This document shows, piece after piece, positions 6,324 through 14,203 of a stretch of 22,927 nt of DNA. The stretch lies in the NCBI GenBank assembly GCA_003663295.1, contig QMZS01000005.1:1-22927 (forward strand), in the 5' to 3' direction. The stretch is from Candidatus Aenigmatarchaeota archaeon. GTDB lineage: Archaea; Aenigmatarchaeota; Aenigmatarchaeia; QMZS01. Under the pieces are notes generated by a model. The model ran no database searches. It saw nothing but the letters and a program-made list of their open reading frames with translations, and was not told where the DNA came from. The stretch's first letter is position 1. Each line of letters begins with the position of its first letter. Position numbers and translations under genes: made by a program.

Positions 6324-8081
6324 TTACATAAATCCGAGAATTCCTTTTATCTCTTCCAGCAACTCAAGGTCTGTTTCGTCGCATTTTATTAATTCCCTAT
6401 AATCGTCCTTTGAGATAAAAGAATAAAGTATTTCAGCTTCCTTGACCTGCCTGCCAACTGTAACTCCGTTAAAAGATACTGCTGCTTGTTCTTCTTTTTC
6501 AAGCTCTTTCAAATGTTTTCCTTCCTTCTGGATTTGATTGGCGCTTCCCACAACATTGCCTTCTGAATTTATTAGTTTTGCGCCAGCCACCAAAATTCCT
6601 GCAAGAACCTCAACCCCAACTATAGCGGGATTATTCTTCCTAAAAACAAAACCAGGCAACAATTTTATCTTAACTATTTTTTTCATTTTCTGTTTCTTAT
6701 CGGCTTGTTCTTTTTCTTCCAATCCATTCACCCATTCTTCGTACTCTTCAAATAATTTGTAAATAACATCTCCCTGGATAACTTTTATTTTTTTATTGAT
6801 TGCCAAATCCTCAAAAGTATTTTCAACATTAAAACAAATTAATACTTTATTCTTGGGAGCGGCGTCTTCGAGCATCACCAAATCTTCTTTGATTGGAGCG
6901 CCTACTTTTGCCCTTCTTATGCAAGCCTTGCAAAATAAACTCATCAATGCTTCCAAACCACCGATATTTGAAGTCCTTAAAATAATCCCGTCAATTGATT
7001 TATCAATCTCATTTGAAGTTTGTTCTTCTTCCAGCTCGTCCAGCAATTTCATTTTTTCTTCTTCTGACCTGAAAACCGTAAAATTAGCGCCAGCAAAAGC
7101 AGTATCTATATTTTTTCCTATAACCTTTATTCCCGCAGCTGCTTTTATTTCCTTAACTGCCACAAACTTTTTCTCTGCCCTGATATCCTGCAATGAAGCA
7201 GGCTCAAGCAAAGCTCTTATTTTAACATAAATAGGTTTCTCCAATTCCACCATAACTTCGTCCCCAATTTTCAGAGTCCCGTCATATAAAATTACATCCA
7301 CATTGGAACCTAATTTCTCGTCTTTTTTTAATTCAAGAATAACCCCTTTTCCAGTGTCAGACAACTGCAATTTATCTATTAAAAATTTCTGCGAAAGACC
7401 AATTAAAACAGCAAACAGATTCTGGATGCCTTCGCCGGTTATGCCTGAACACGGAACCATAGAAATCTCTTTTGTAAAATCTTTTACTTCAAAAAATAAT
7501 TCTGCATCAAACCCTAAAGTTGAGAGTTCTCCCTGTATTCGATAGAGCCTTTCATCAAAATCCTGTTTTGTTCTCTCCTGTTGCTCCTTAAAATTAACTA
7601 AAAAATCTTTGCTTTCATTTCTCCATCCCCACAACCGGTCAATTTTAGTCAAAGCAATTACAAAAGGTGTTTTGCATTTTTTTAGAATATTTAAACTTTC
7701 TTCGGTCTGGGGTTTTAATCCCTCAGTAATATCAATAATTAAAATTGCCAAATCCGCGATGGCTCCTCCTTTTTCCCTCATTGCGCTAAACGCAAGATGC
7801 CCTGGAGTATCTATAAATAACAACCCGGGTATTTTCACCTGATTTCTGATTGGTTCAAGGTATTCAGAGGCAATATCAAAAATCACAGATATTGGGATGT
7901 CTGTTGCCCCTATTTCCTGAGTTATATTTCCCGCTTCTCTTTTTGCAACAACGGTCTTTCTCAGATAATCCAGTAAAGTTGTTTTCCCGTGGTCAACATG
8001 TCCAAGAACAGTGACAATTGGCTGTCTTATTGATTTAGATCCCAGTTCTTTTGACTGACCTTTCTTATACTTCATTGCCAT
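6324..8081 (-). CDS. infB: Translation initiation factor aIF5B
   Basis: This is the archaeal homologue of eIF5B/IF2, the GTPase that joins ribosomal subunits and positions initiator tRNA. It has 585 residues, full length for archaea, with none of the long N-terminal extension of eukaryotes and no intein. The GTPase motifs are G1 GHVDHGKT (27-34), G2 in GNITQEIGAT (51-60), G3 DTPGH (91-95) and G4 TKID (145-148), where most relatives have NKID. Beta-barrel domain II, a Rossmann-like domain III and the C-terminal barrel with KLLPGFVFRKNNPAIVGVEV follow. The ATG at 8081 gives MAMKYKKGQS, and a second Met two codons on is possible. It lies 66 nt upstream of tRNA-Phe on the same strand. Confidence 0.96.
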   Translation of the reverse strand: MAMKYKKGQSKELGSKSIRQPIVTVLGHVDHGKTTLLDYLRKTVVAKREAGNITQEIGATDIPISVIFDIASEYLEPIRNQVKIPGLLFIDTPGHLAFSAMREKGGAIADLAILIIDITEGLKPQTEESLNILKKCKTPFVIALTKIDRLWGWRNESKDFLVNFKEQQERTKQDFDERLYRIQGELSTLGFDAELFFEVKDFTKEISMVPCSGITGEGIQNLFAVLIGLSQKFLIDKLQLSDTGKGVILELKKDEKLGSNVDVILYDGTLKIGDEVMVELEKPIYVKIRALLEPASLQDIRAEKKFVAVKEIKAAAGIKVIGKNIDTAFAGANFTVFRSEEEKMKLLDELEEEQTSNEIDKSIDGIILRTSNIGGLEALMSLFCKACIRRAKVGAPIKEDLVMLEDAAPKNKVLICFNVENTFEDLAINKKIKVIQGDVIYKLFEEYEEWVNGLEEKEQADKKQKMKKIVKIKLLPGFVFRKNNPAIVGVEVLAGILVAGAKLINSEGNVVGSANQIQKEGKHLKELEKEEQAAVSFNGVTVGRQVKEAEILYSFISKDDYRELIKCDETDLELLEEIKGILGFM

Positions 8082-8155
8082 AAACTATTTTGAATAATAT
8101 TAACAAATATCAAATTTTGGGTTTTAATAAAGGTTTTGAGTTAACTTAATAAATA

Positions 8156-8836
8156 CTAAATTTCAGGTTCAATTTTTGGATTCTTAAGAAATTCCAGTTT
8201 TTCAGGAATGCTTATAAACGAGTACATATCCTCCATCTTTTTTCCCTGAAGTTCTCTGAGGTCAGGAACCAAAGGATATCTTTTATTTTTTACCCAGCCT
8301 TCATTAAGAAAAAAATGGCAGGCACCACCCATGTATTTTATAGAATGATAAACAGACTTAAAATTTGATGCAACCCAGTTTGACATCACAAGTTTCTGGT
8401 TGGAGTGGTTGATTGTAATGTGACCGTAATTTGGGGGAATAACAAAAACATCCCCAATAGAACATCTTGAAAAACACACATCAATTATTTTGTTTGTGTC
8501 AAAATCAATTTTCTGAATAAGGAAAATTGCTTCGCCTTTTAAAACCTGGTAAACTTCAGGATAAGATAAATTTTCAACAGCAATCTCGTGGTAGTGTCCA
8601 ACAGTCTTGGTAAATTCGCATCCAAGCATTCCGGGTGGGATTACAGTAACATCGTACCTCAAACCTGATTTTTCTATTTTCTCTTCATCTTCTTCCTTAA
8701 AAATATTCCTGTACATAAAATACAAATCTTTATCTTTCTGGTTCTTTAGCCATTGTTTATCATAAACAACTTCCTTGATATCAAACAGAGTTCTTATATC
8801 CGGTTCCAGTTTATTTATTTTTTCTAATTGCCACAT
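8156..8836 (-). CDS. pgiA: Cupin-type glucose-6-phosphate isomerase
   Basis: This enzyme interconverts glucose 6-phosphate and fructose 6-phosphate in the cytosol. It belongs to the metal-dependent cupin family found in Euryarchaeota and relatives, unrelated to the classical Pgi fold. The 226-residue protein has the cupin core RYDVTVIPPG (60-69), KTVGHYHE (77-84) and SYPEVYQVLKGE (91-102), then VIPPNYGHITIN (132-143). H81, H83, E94 and H139 match the metal ligands known in the Pyrococcus enzyme. The C-terminal tail of about 50 residues is longer than in Pyrococcus. A TATAAAAG element 41 nt upstream suggests an independent start. Its neighbours are the 168-aa hypothetical gene upstream and infB downstream. 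Confidence 0.93.
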   Translation of the reverse strand: MWQLEKINKLEPDIRTLFDIKEVVYDKQWLKNQKDKDLYFMYRNIFKEEDEEKIEKSGLRYDVTVIPPGMLGCEFTKTVGHYHEIAVENLSYPEVYQVLKGEAIFLIQKIDFDTNKIIDVCFSRCSIGDVFVIPPNYGHITINHSNQKLVMSNWVASNFKSVYHSIKYMGGACHFFLNEGWVKNKRYPLVPDLRELQGKKMEDMYSFISIPEKLEFLKNPKIEPEI

Positions 8837-8872
8837 AATTATCTTATTTAGTAATTATTGAATAACCCTTGT

Positions 8873-8882
8873 CTTTTATATT
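8873..8882 (-). promoter_or_regulatory. Candidate TATA box for pgiA
   Basis: The minus strand reads ATATAAAAG at the 3' edge of the preceding gene, about 41 nt before the isomerase ATG. It is one of the better matches to the archaeal TATA consensus in the window. Confidence 0.35.
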
Positions 8883-9382
8883 GAACCAATCATCCAAAAA
8901 AAATCTGATATTTGTGCGCCTTCTAAATTATGCACATAAAGAGTATCATAATCTGAAGATTCTGTTCTTCTTCCAATCTCCACGGAAGCGTCTTTAAGAT
9001 TATTGCCTTTTATTATTGTAGGCACAGGATAAAATGTACGTCTGTCATCATTACCATCTTTTTGTTTAAAATTCACACTGCCCAATAATTCAACATGCTG
9101 GAGAGGTATTTCATCTTCTGAGACTTTGTTTATCAACTGAAGGGTTTTTCCAAAAAAAATAATAAATTCTTCTTGGGTGCAGTCAAAAACTTCAGGAAGT
9201 AAATTTGCAGTAAAATCATATTTAATTCTGTCAAATAATCTGGGAGTTATCCTATAATAATCAACACCTCTCCTATAACCAGGAATTTCTGTATTTATAT
9301 ACCCGGAAGGATTTTCTAAAAAATCTGAGTGAACCTGTTCAATGGTCTTTGTTTCACTATTCTTAAGTGTTGTATATAACAT
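8876..9382 (-). CDS. Unrecognised 168-aa protein
   Basis: I do not recognise a family. The protein is soluble in appearance, with no signal peptide or membrane segment, a single cysteine (FDCTQEE), and mixed alpha/beta composition. Features to search with are IPGYRRGVDYYRITPRLFD near the N-terminus, a central VELLGSVNFKQKDGNDDRR, and the C-terminal IGRRTESSDYDTLYVHNLEG. The ATG at 9382 gives the longest frame. It sits between the BadF-type sugar kinase (52 nt upstream) and the cupin isomerase (39 nt downstream) on the same strand, so a link to sugar metabolism is possible but rests only on position. Length and composition support a real gene. Confidence 0.75.
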   Translation of the reverse strand: MLYTTLKNSETKTIEQVHSDFLENPSGYINTEIPGYRRGVDYYRITPRLFDRIKYDFTANLLPEVFDCTQEEFIIFFGKTLQLINKVSEDEIPLQHVELLGSVNFKQKDGNDDRRTFYPVPTIIKGNNLKDASVEIGRRTESSDYDTLYVHNLEGAQISDFFWMIGSI

Positions 9383-9434
9383 AAATTATTGTAACCTAAA
9401 ATTTTGAATAATGGATTTTTGTTAAGATTTATTT

Positions 9435-10337
9435 TTACTTACTTCTTTTCATTGCAAGTTTCGCCGCTCCAATCACTGAGTTTTTGACCATGCAAATTTC
9501 CGCTTTTGGAAAAAGTTTTTTAAGTCTCGGGTTTAGATTATTCATTATAAATTTGTTGGTAAAAACACTTCCGGTTAAAGCAATCTTAAAATTTCCCTTG
9601 AGTCCAGCTCTTTTCACAACAGCTTTAATTCCCACCTCAAGTTCATCCACCGCTGAACTGAGAATTTCTCTCGCAACTTTGTCTTTTTTTTCAAGGGCTT
9701 TTTCTGTTAAAGGGGCAAATCCCGCAACCTGTTTCTTTAAATTCCCGGTATAAATATAATCCACCAATTCTTCCACGCTTTTGATTTTCAATTTATTAAA
9801 AGCCATTCTTTCAAGAATTGTTTTCTTTCCTCTCCCATCATTTGATTTTACTGCCGCCTTCAAAACTTTAAGTCCAATAAAATAGCCAGAACCCTCGTCA
9901 GCCAATAAATAACCAACACCCCCGGCTTTAACTATATTGTTTTTGTTTACTGCAAAAAAAGCAGAACCTGTTCCAGCAATTGCAGCAGCCCCATTTTCTG
10001 CGTCAATGGAAGGCAACACAGTTTCAATATCGTTAACAACAACAAGATTTGATTCGATTATTTTGCCTAACTTGCTTTTTTTAATCATCTTTGTAATTTT
10101 CTTTTTTTCTTCTTCAGTATCCAACCCAGCAAAAGCAAAACATGAAAATCTGAGATTAAATCTAATTGATGAAGCAATTTCATCCAGAGCATTCACAAAT
10201 TGTTTTTCTGTCAAATGCCTGTGGGATAAATTATCTTTTTTTGCTTCAAAGATTTTTTTTCCTTTTGAATTTACAATCAACATGGTTGTCTTTGTCGCTC
10301 CGGCATCAACACCTAAATAATACTCCTGCTCAAGCAT
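9435..10337 (-). CDS. BadF/BcrA-type ATPase, probable N-acetylglucosamine kinase-like sugar kinase
   Basis: This is an ASKHA-fold kinase of the BadF/BadG/BcrA/BcrD family, in the branch related to N-acetylglucosamine kinase. Phosphate-1 motif GVDAGATKT lies at 9-17, NDIETVL with the likely catalytic D103 at 102-108, phosphate-2 AGTGSA at 121-126, GVGYLLADEGSG at 140-151 and an adenosine-type loop ALTGSVF near the C-terminus. The 300-residue length fits NAGK rather than the benzoyl-CoA reductase activators, which also carry Cys ligands for an iron-sulfur cluster that are missing here. The substrate is probably GlcNAc, glucosamine or another hexose; the sequence cannot decide. It lies 21 nt after korB, suggesting one operon. 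It could feed amino sugar to the diamino-uronate pathway, which is inference. Confidence 0.85.
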   Translation of the reverse strand: MLEQEYYLGVDAGATKTTMLIVNSKGKKIFEAKKDNLSHRHLTEKQFVNALDEIASSIRFNLRFSCFAFAGLDTEEEKKKITKMIKKSKLGKIIESNLVVVNDIETVLPSIDAENGAAAIAGTGSAFFAVNKNNIVKAGGVGYLLADEGSGYFIGLKVLKAAVKSNDGRGKKTILERMAFNKLKIKSVEELVDYIYTGNLKKQVAGFAPLTEKALEKKDKVAREILSSAVDELEVGIKAVVKRAGLKGNFKIALTGSVFTNKFIMNNLNPRLKKLFPKAEICMVKNSVIGAAKLAMKRSK

Positions 10338-10358
10338 AATTAAAATAGTTTGTTTTAT

Positions 10359-11225
10359 TTACTTTTTAAACTCAGACAAAATTTTCCTGAAATCAGGGTT
10401 CCGTTTAACAGTGTGCCATTTTTTTATATGAGGCCACTGGTCCTCGTAAATTGGTTTATTGGTTTCATAAAAAATACCTGCAGGAATCTTTGAATTTTCA
10501 TTCTGGCAATAATCCCATTCCAAAGCTTTTTTCATCGCTTCTTCATAATTCCCCGTATTATGATTTTCTAATTTGTAAATGTGCTCTCTAATAAATTGTG
10601 TTGTGTTGTGGTAAGAAATACATGGTTGGAGAACTTCCACAAAAGAGAACCCTTTATGCATAACTGCGGCTTCAATTAATTTTGTCAGGTTTGGAATATC
10701 CAAAGCAAAACCTCTTGAAACAAAACTCGCTCCGCAGGTCAAGGTAAGCGCTAAAGGATTGATCGGCTTTTCATGAACTCCTAAAGGTGTTGAAGGCGTT
10801 ACCAGACCTTTCTCGCTTACAGGTGTTGCCTGCCCGGTTGTTAAAGAAAACATTTGGTTGTCAAAAACAAGAAATGTTGTGTCTTCATTGTATCTGCAGG
10901 AATGCACAACATGAGCCATCCCTTCAGCATAAGTTGAACCATCGCCCCCAAAACCAATAACTTTCAGTTCGGGATTTCCTAATTTTATTCCAAACATTGT
11001 TGGCAAACTCCTGCCATGCAAAGCGTGGAAAAAATTAATATTCAAATAATCATAAATCTTGTCAAAACAACCAACGCCGCTAACTCCAACAACATTCTCG
11101 CGTTTTACTTTTTCATCATTCACAAGATTTGTTATTGCCTGTTTCACTGAAGTTAAAATTCCAAAATCTGTGCAACCTGGGCACCAGGTTGTTTTTTCCC
11201 CCGTGTTCAAATCTTCCACTTTCAT
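10359..11225 (-). CDS. korB: 2-oxoacid:ferredoxin oxidoreductase beta subunit
   Basis: This subunit binds thiamine pyrophosphate and the iron-sulfur cluster of a 2-oxoacid:ferredoxin oxidoreductase, which decarboxylates pyruvate or 2-oxoglutarate to acyl-CoA and reduces ferredoxin. WCPGC places C15 and C18 near the N-terminus, and with C53 (GVGCFD) and C202 (LQPCISY) all four cluster ligands known from the Sulfolobus two-subunit enzyme are present. The TPP motif starts at GDGSTYAEG (94-102) and ends near FDNQMFSLTTGQATP (121-135). The 288-residue length is normal. Its ATG overlaps the alpha stop as ATGA and has a strong AAGGAGG ribosome site 7 nt upstream, so the two are translationally coupled. 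Pyruvate versus 2-oxoglutarate is unresolved; the symbol is by family resemblance. Confidence 0.93.
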   Translation of the reverse strand: MKVEDLNTGEKTTWCPGCTDFGILTSVKQAITNLVNDEKVKRENVVGVSGVGCFDKIYDYLNINFFHALHGRSLPTMFGIKLGNPELKVIGFGGDGSTYAEGMAHVVHSCRYNEDTTFLVFDNQMFSLTTGQATPVSEKGLVTPSTPLGVHEKPINPLALTLTCGASFVSRGFALDIPNLTKLIEAAVMHKGFSFVEVLQPCISYHNTTQFIREHIYKLENHNTGNYEEAMKKALEWDYCQNENSKIPAGIFYETNKPIYEDQWPHIKKWHTVKRNPDFRKILSEFKK

Positions 11226-12865
11226 TTTATTGCCTCCTTAACCTTTTCAACAATCTCTTCAGATGTGAATGGTCTTCCATCATATTTTAAAACTTTTTTA
11301 TTTATAATCTTCCCTGTCTGCTCAGCAATTATATCCCCGAGCAATCCCGTTGCATTGTTTTCAATAAGTATAACTTCATCAGAATTTTCAATTTCTCTCT
11401 TCACTTCCTCTGCTGGGAAAGGCGAGATATATGAAACCTGCAAAAATCTGAAATCAGGCAAATCTTTCAAAGCATCTACTATTGCGCCTTTTGTTGAACC
11501 CCACCCAACAATTAATTTCTTTCCCTGTCCATGAAGATTAACCGGAACCAAACTCATAATTTCTTCTTTCAAGTCGTCCAATTTTTTCAATCTCTTATCA
11601 TTCATCTTAATTACCTCTTCAGATTTCTCGGTTGTGTATCCATATTCATTATGTTCATAACTTGTAGCTCTTGCAACAGCCCCCTGTCCCGGAACAGATC
11701 TTGGAGAAACCCCATTTTCAGTTATTAAATAACTCTTGTAATCTTCGCAGGGTTCTGTGATGCAACGTGTTGGTTTAATTTTTGGTTCTTCAAAATCATC
11801 AAAACTATAATTGCTTTCTCCCACATGTTTATCGCCGAGAATCATTACAAGCACTCTATATTTAGAAGCCAAATGGAAAGCCTCAATCGTCCGGTAAAAA
11901 CATTCCTTTGCGTCACCGGGAGCAACAACCACGCGGATAAATTCCCCGTGTCCAACATTTACAGCAAATTTCAAATCCCCCTGTGAATTATAAGTTGGCA
12001 CTCCTGAAGCCGGTCCGGTTCTCTGGCTAAGATAAACTACCAAAGGCACTTCAGATATTCCCTGCAAACTCAAAGCTTCTGCCATTAAAGAAAACCCGGC
12101 ACCTGAAGTTCCAATCATTGTAGTGGCTCCGGCATAACTTGCGCCTAAAGCAGAACAAGCAACAGCGATTTCATTTTCAGGCTGAACAACCATGAAATCA
12201 TGTTCTTCTTGTTTTGAGGCAAGAATATGAAGAACTGGCGTTGCAGGGGTTATTGGGTAAGCAATATACATATCAATTCCTGAAACGATTGCTCCCATTG
12301 AAATTGCCTCATTTCCGGTTATGAAATATTTAGGTTCTCCGTCTGGTTTATCAAGCTCCATTTTTTTCTCAACGCAGTTATAACCTTCAATTATTGATTC
12401 TTCGAGTAATTCTATTTTTTTCTTAAATGCCCCTTTTACCACTTTAACTACAGGTTCAACAGGCAAACCAATAATTTTTGCCAAAGCCCCTATCAAAATA
12501 TCATTTCCTAATTTCGCGGATGCGCCAATTTTTTCAAGCAGAGCCTGTACATCAATGCCAATCATGTTCTTTCCTTTCAGATTCTTATCTCCAATTATAA
12601 ATCCCTCTTCTTTTAAATCTTTCTCCTGCCTGTTAATTATATCCTGATTCAAAGCAAAAATCACATCATAAGAATTGTCATGAGAATAAACCGGTTTATC
12701 GGATATTTTAAGAACATTAAAATTAAATCCTCCTTTTATTAAAGACTGGTATTCCCTGTAATTAAACACATAATATCCCGCATTAGTAAAAACTTCGCTT
12801 ATTAAAAGAGTGGTCTTGGCGATTCCTTTCCCGGCTTCACCGCCAATCAGAATATGCTTCTCCAT
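11222..12865 (-). CDS. korA: 2-oxoacid:ferredoxin oxidoreductase alpha subunit (gamma-alpha fusion)
   Basis: The 547-residue protein fuses the gamma domain (about 1-170, with GGEAGKGI at 8-15 and EYQSLIKGGFNFN) to the alpha domain (from about 178). The alpha part has the family hallmark YPITP (203-207), GTSGAGFSLMAEALSLQG (252-269) and QRTGPASG (281-288), then a C-terminal transketolase-like domain with GWGSTKGAI. This fused arrangement is that of the two-subunit archaeal oxidoreductases and of KorA/ForA proteins. No separate delta (2x4Fe-4S ferredoxin) gene adjoins, as expected for the two-subunit type. The ATG at 12865 opens the long minus-strand block and faces a divergent gene across 143 nt. 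Substrate is undecided between pyruvate, 2-oxoglutarate and others. Confidence 0.94.
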   Translation of the reverse strand: MEKHILIGGEAGKGIAKTTLLISEVFTNAGYYVFNYREYQSLIKGGFNFNVLKISDKPVYSHDNSYDVIFALNQDIINRQEKDLKEEGFIIGDKNLKGKNMIGIDVQALLEKIGASAKLGNDILIGALAKIIGLPVEPVVKVVKGAFKKKIELLEESIIEGYNCVEKKMELDKPDGEPKYFITGNEAISMGAIVSGIDMYIAYPITPATPVLHILASKQEEHDFMVVQPENEIAVACSALGASYAGATTMIGTSGAGFSLMAEALSLQGISEVPLVVYLSQRTGPASGVPTYNSQGDLKFAVNVGHGEFIRVVVAPGDAKECFYRTIEAFHLASKYRVLVMILGDKHVGESNYSFDDFEEPKIKPTRCITEPCEDYKSYLITENGVSPRSVPGQGAVARATSYEHNEYGYTTEKSEEVIKMNDKRLKKLDDLKEEIMSLVPVNLHGQGKKLIVGWGSTKGAIVDALKDLPDFRFLQVSYISPFPAEEVKREIENSDEVILIENNATGLLGDIIAEQTGKIINKKVLKYDGRPFTSEEIVEKVKEAIK

Positions 12866-12896
12866 TTTATTATTTGAAATAAGTTTTTAAGTTATC

Positions 12897-12906
12897 AAAA
12901 TATTTA
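12897..12906 (-). promoter_or_regulatory. Candidate TATA box for the oxidoreductase operon
   Basis: The minus strand reads TAAATATTTT, centred about 36 nt before the korA ATG, in the 143-bp divergent spacer. The spacing matches that of other candidate TATA elements in this window. Confidence 0.3.
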
Positions 12907-12969
12907 GTGTTTATCTGAAAATCCAAAAAGAAGTTAAACTAATTTAATTGATAAAAGAAACCAAGTCAA

Positions 12970-12978
12970 TTAATAAAA
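12970..12978 (+). promoter_or_regulatory. Candidate TATA box for the YbhN/AglD-type gene
   Basis: TTAATAAAA is centred about 34 nt before the ATG at 13009. It lies in the same divergent spacer as the oxidoreductase promoter but does not overlap it. Confidence 0.3.
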
Positions 12979-13008
12979 ATCATTCAGTTATTTGAAAGTA
13001 AATACATT

Positions 13009-13932
13009 ATGAAATACTATTTCAGATTATTTGGATTGATTGGTATGAGTATATTTTTTTATCTGATGTCAACGATTAATTTGAATCTTTTGTTTGATTC
13101 GTTCAAATCGATGAATTACACCTACTTGTTAATATCTCTTTTAATTATTATTCCCGTAGTTTTTGTAAAAGTTATAAAATGGCTGTTGCTTGTGGATAAA
13201 AAAGACAAGATTAGTTTATCCAAGGGTACTTTTGCGTGGGTTGCGGGATTTGGTATTGGTATGTTGACCCCGGGAAAAATTGGTGATTTTACAAAAGCAA
13301 AATTCCTAAAATCAAAACCCGGAAAAAGTCTTCTCACGGTTCTAATTGACAGGCTCAATGATATCTTTGTTCTCTTTATTCTTGGAATATTCGCAGTTTT
13401 CATTTTATTCTCAAACAAAACACATTTATCTAATTTAAGTTATCTTTTTCTTTTATTCTTCGTATTTTTCATTATAGGAATACTCATTTTGAGAAATGAA
13501 AAACTGATTAAAAAAATCGGAATGCCTTTTTACAAAATTTTGGTTCCTAAAAAATTCAAAAGTGTTGCCGGAGAAAATATTAATATTTTTTATGAGAATT
13601 TTAACAAATTAAGTAAAAATAAAATAATTATTAATTTTTTGCTAAGTATCCTTGCCTGGTTTGGTTGTTTTGTCCAATTCTGGTTTTTGTCGATTTCACT
13701 TGGATTAAATTTATCTTATTTTTCAATTTGTTTAATCCTGCCTGTGCTGATTTTAGTTCAGTTAATCCCAATTTCAATTTCCGGGATAGGCACAAGAGAA
13801 GCAGCTGCGGTTTTGCTCTTATCAACTTTTGGAATTTCTCCAGAATTAGCAATTGCCTTTTCACTCGGGATTATGATCGAAGATTATCTTCTTGGGGGTA
13901 TTGGATTACTGTGTTGGTTGAAAGTTAAATAG
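13009..13932 (+). CDS. YbhN / LPG-synthase transmembrane-domain family protein (putative lipid-linked sugar membrane protein)
   Basis: This 307-residue polytopic membrane protein belongs to the UPF0104/YbhN family (lysylphosphatidylglycerol-synthase TM region). Family marks are PGKIGDFTKA (88-97), LIDRLNDIF (112-120) and ISGIGTREAA (257-266), with about eight hydrophobic helices. Haloferax AglD has such a domain fused to a family-2 glycosyltransferase that makes dolichol-phosphate-mannose, and stand-alone members are proposed to act with dolichol-linked sugars, possibly in flipping. Here the protein is stand-alone, and the remnant of exactly such a glycosyltransferase lies 8 bp downstream on the other strand. 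Function is inferred from family and context; activity as a flippase is not established. Confidence 0.88.
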   Translation: MKYYFRLFGLIGMSIFFYLMSTINLNLLFDSFKSMNYTYLLISLLIIIPVVFVKVIKWLLLVDKKDKISLSKGTFAWVAGFGIGMLTPGKIGDFTKAKFLKSKPGKSLLTVLIDRLNDIFVLFILGIFAVFILFSNKTHLSNLSYLFLLFFVFFIIGILILRNEKLIKKIGMPFYKILVPKKFKSVAGENINIFYENFNKLSKNKIIINFLLSILAWFGCFVQFWFLSISLGLNLSYFSICLILPVLILVQLIPISISGIGTREAAAVLLLSTFGISPELAIAFSLGIMIEDYLLGGIGLLCWLKVK

Positions 13933-13940
13933 AATTGGTT

Positions 13941-14183
13941 TTAATTTATAAATTTCTTTCTGGTTAAAAAATAAATAATTCTAAACCCGTCCGACTCTCT
14001 TAATTTTTCTTCTCCAATTCTTGGTAAATAATCAATCAAAATTTCTCTGAATTTTAATTTTAATCTGCACATATTTATAAACAAATCCGCTTCCAGTTCA
14101 AAACCCTTCGCAGAAATTTTCATATTCTTTAAAACAACACCTCTAAAACCCCACATACCTGTGCAAATATCAACTTGAACCCT
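13941..14183 (-). pseudogene. C-terminal fragment of a family-2 (polyprenyl-phosphate) glycosyltransferase
   Basis: The fragment reads VDICTGMWGFRG, KISAKGFELEADLFI and YLPRIGEEKLRESDGF. This is the C-terminal end of the GT2 catalytic domain of dolichol-phosphate-mannose or glucose synthases, where related proteins have D-x-x-TG-x-x-GFR, KGFE-E and RIGESKL-DGFR. The ATG at 14156 is internal: the homologous frame runs on upstream to about 14183, and a TAG at 14199-14201 closes it. The N-terminal nucleotide-binding half, about 140 residues with the DxD motif, is absent. The same point is where the plus-strand GT-C gene loses its 5' end. No start codon or ribosome site is credible, so this is a remnant unless the assembly is wrong. 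Confidence 0.75.
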
Positions 14184-14203
14184 ACCCTCCTTTTTATTCT
14201 ACT

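Noticed and set aside
6796..7230. 144-residue plus-strand frame inside aIF5B
   Set aside because: Antisense shadow of a strongly conserved gene; low-complexity Ser/Phe-rich product with no motif.
980..8081. Inteins in MCM or aIF5B, which often carry them in archaea
   Set aside because: Both proteins have normal length and continuous motifs.
9937..10320. 127-residue plus-strand frame inside the sugar kinase gene
   Set aside because: Antisense shadow; the minus-strand protein has all ASKHA motifs.
13631..13928. Frames on both strands inside the YbhN-type gene
   Set aside because: Shadows of a membrane protein with conserved motifs in the frame from 13009.
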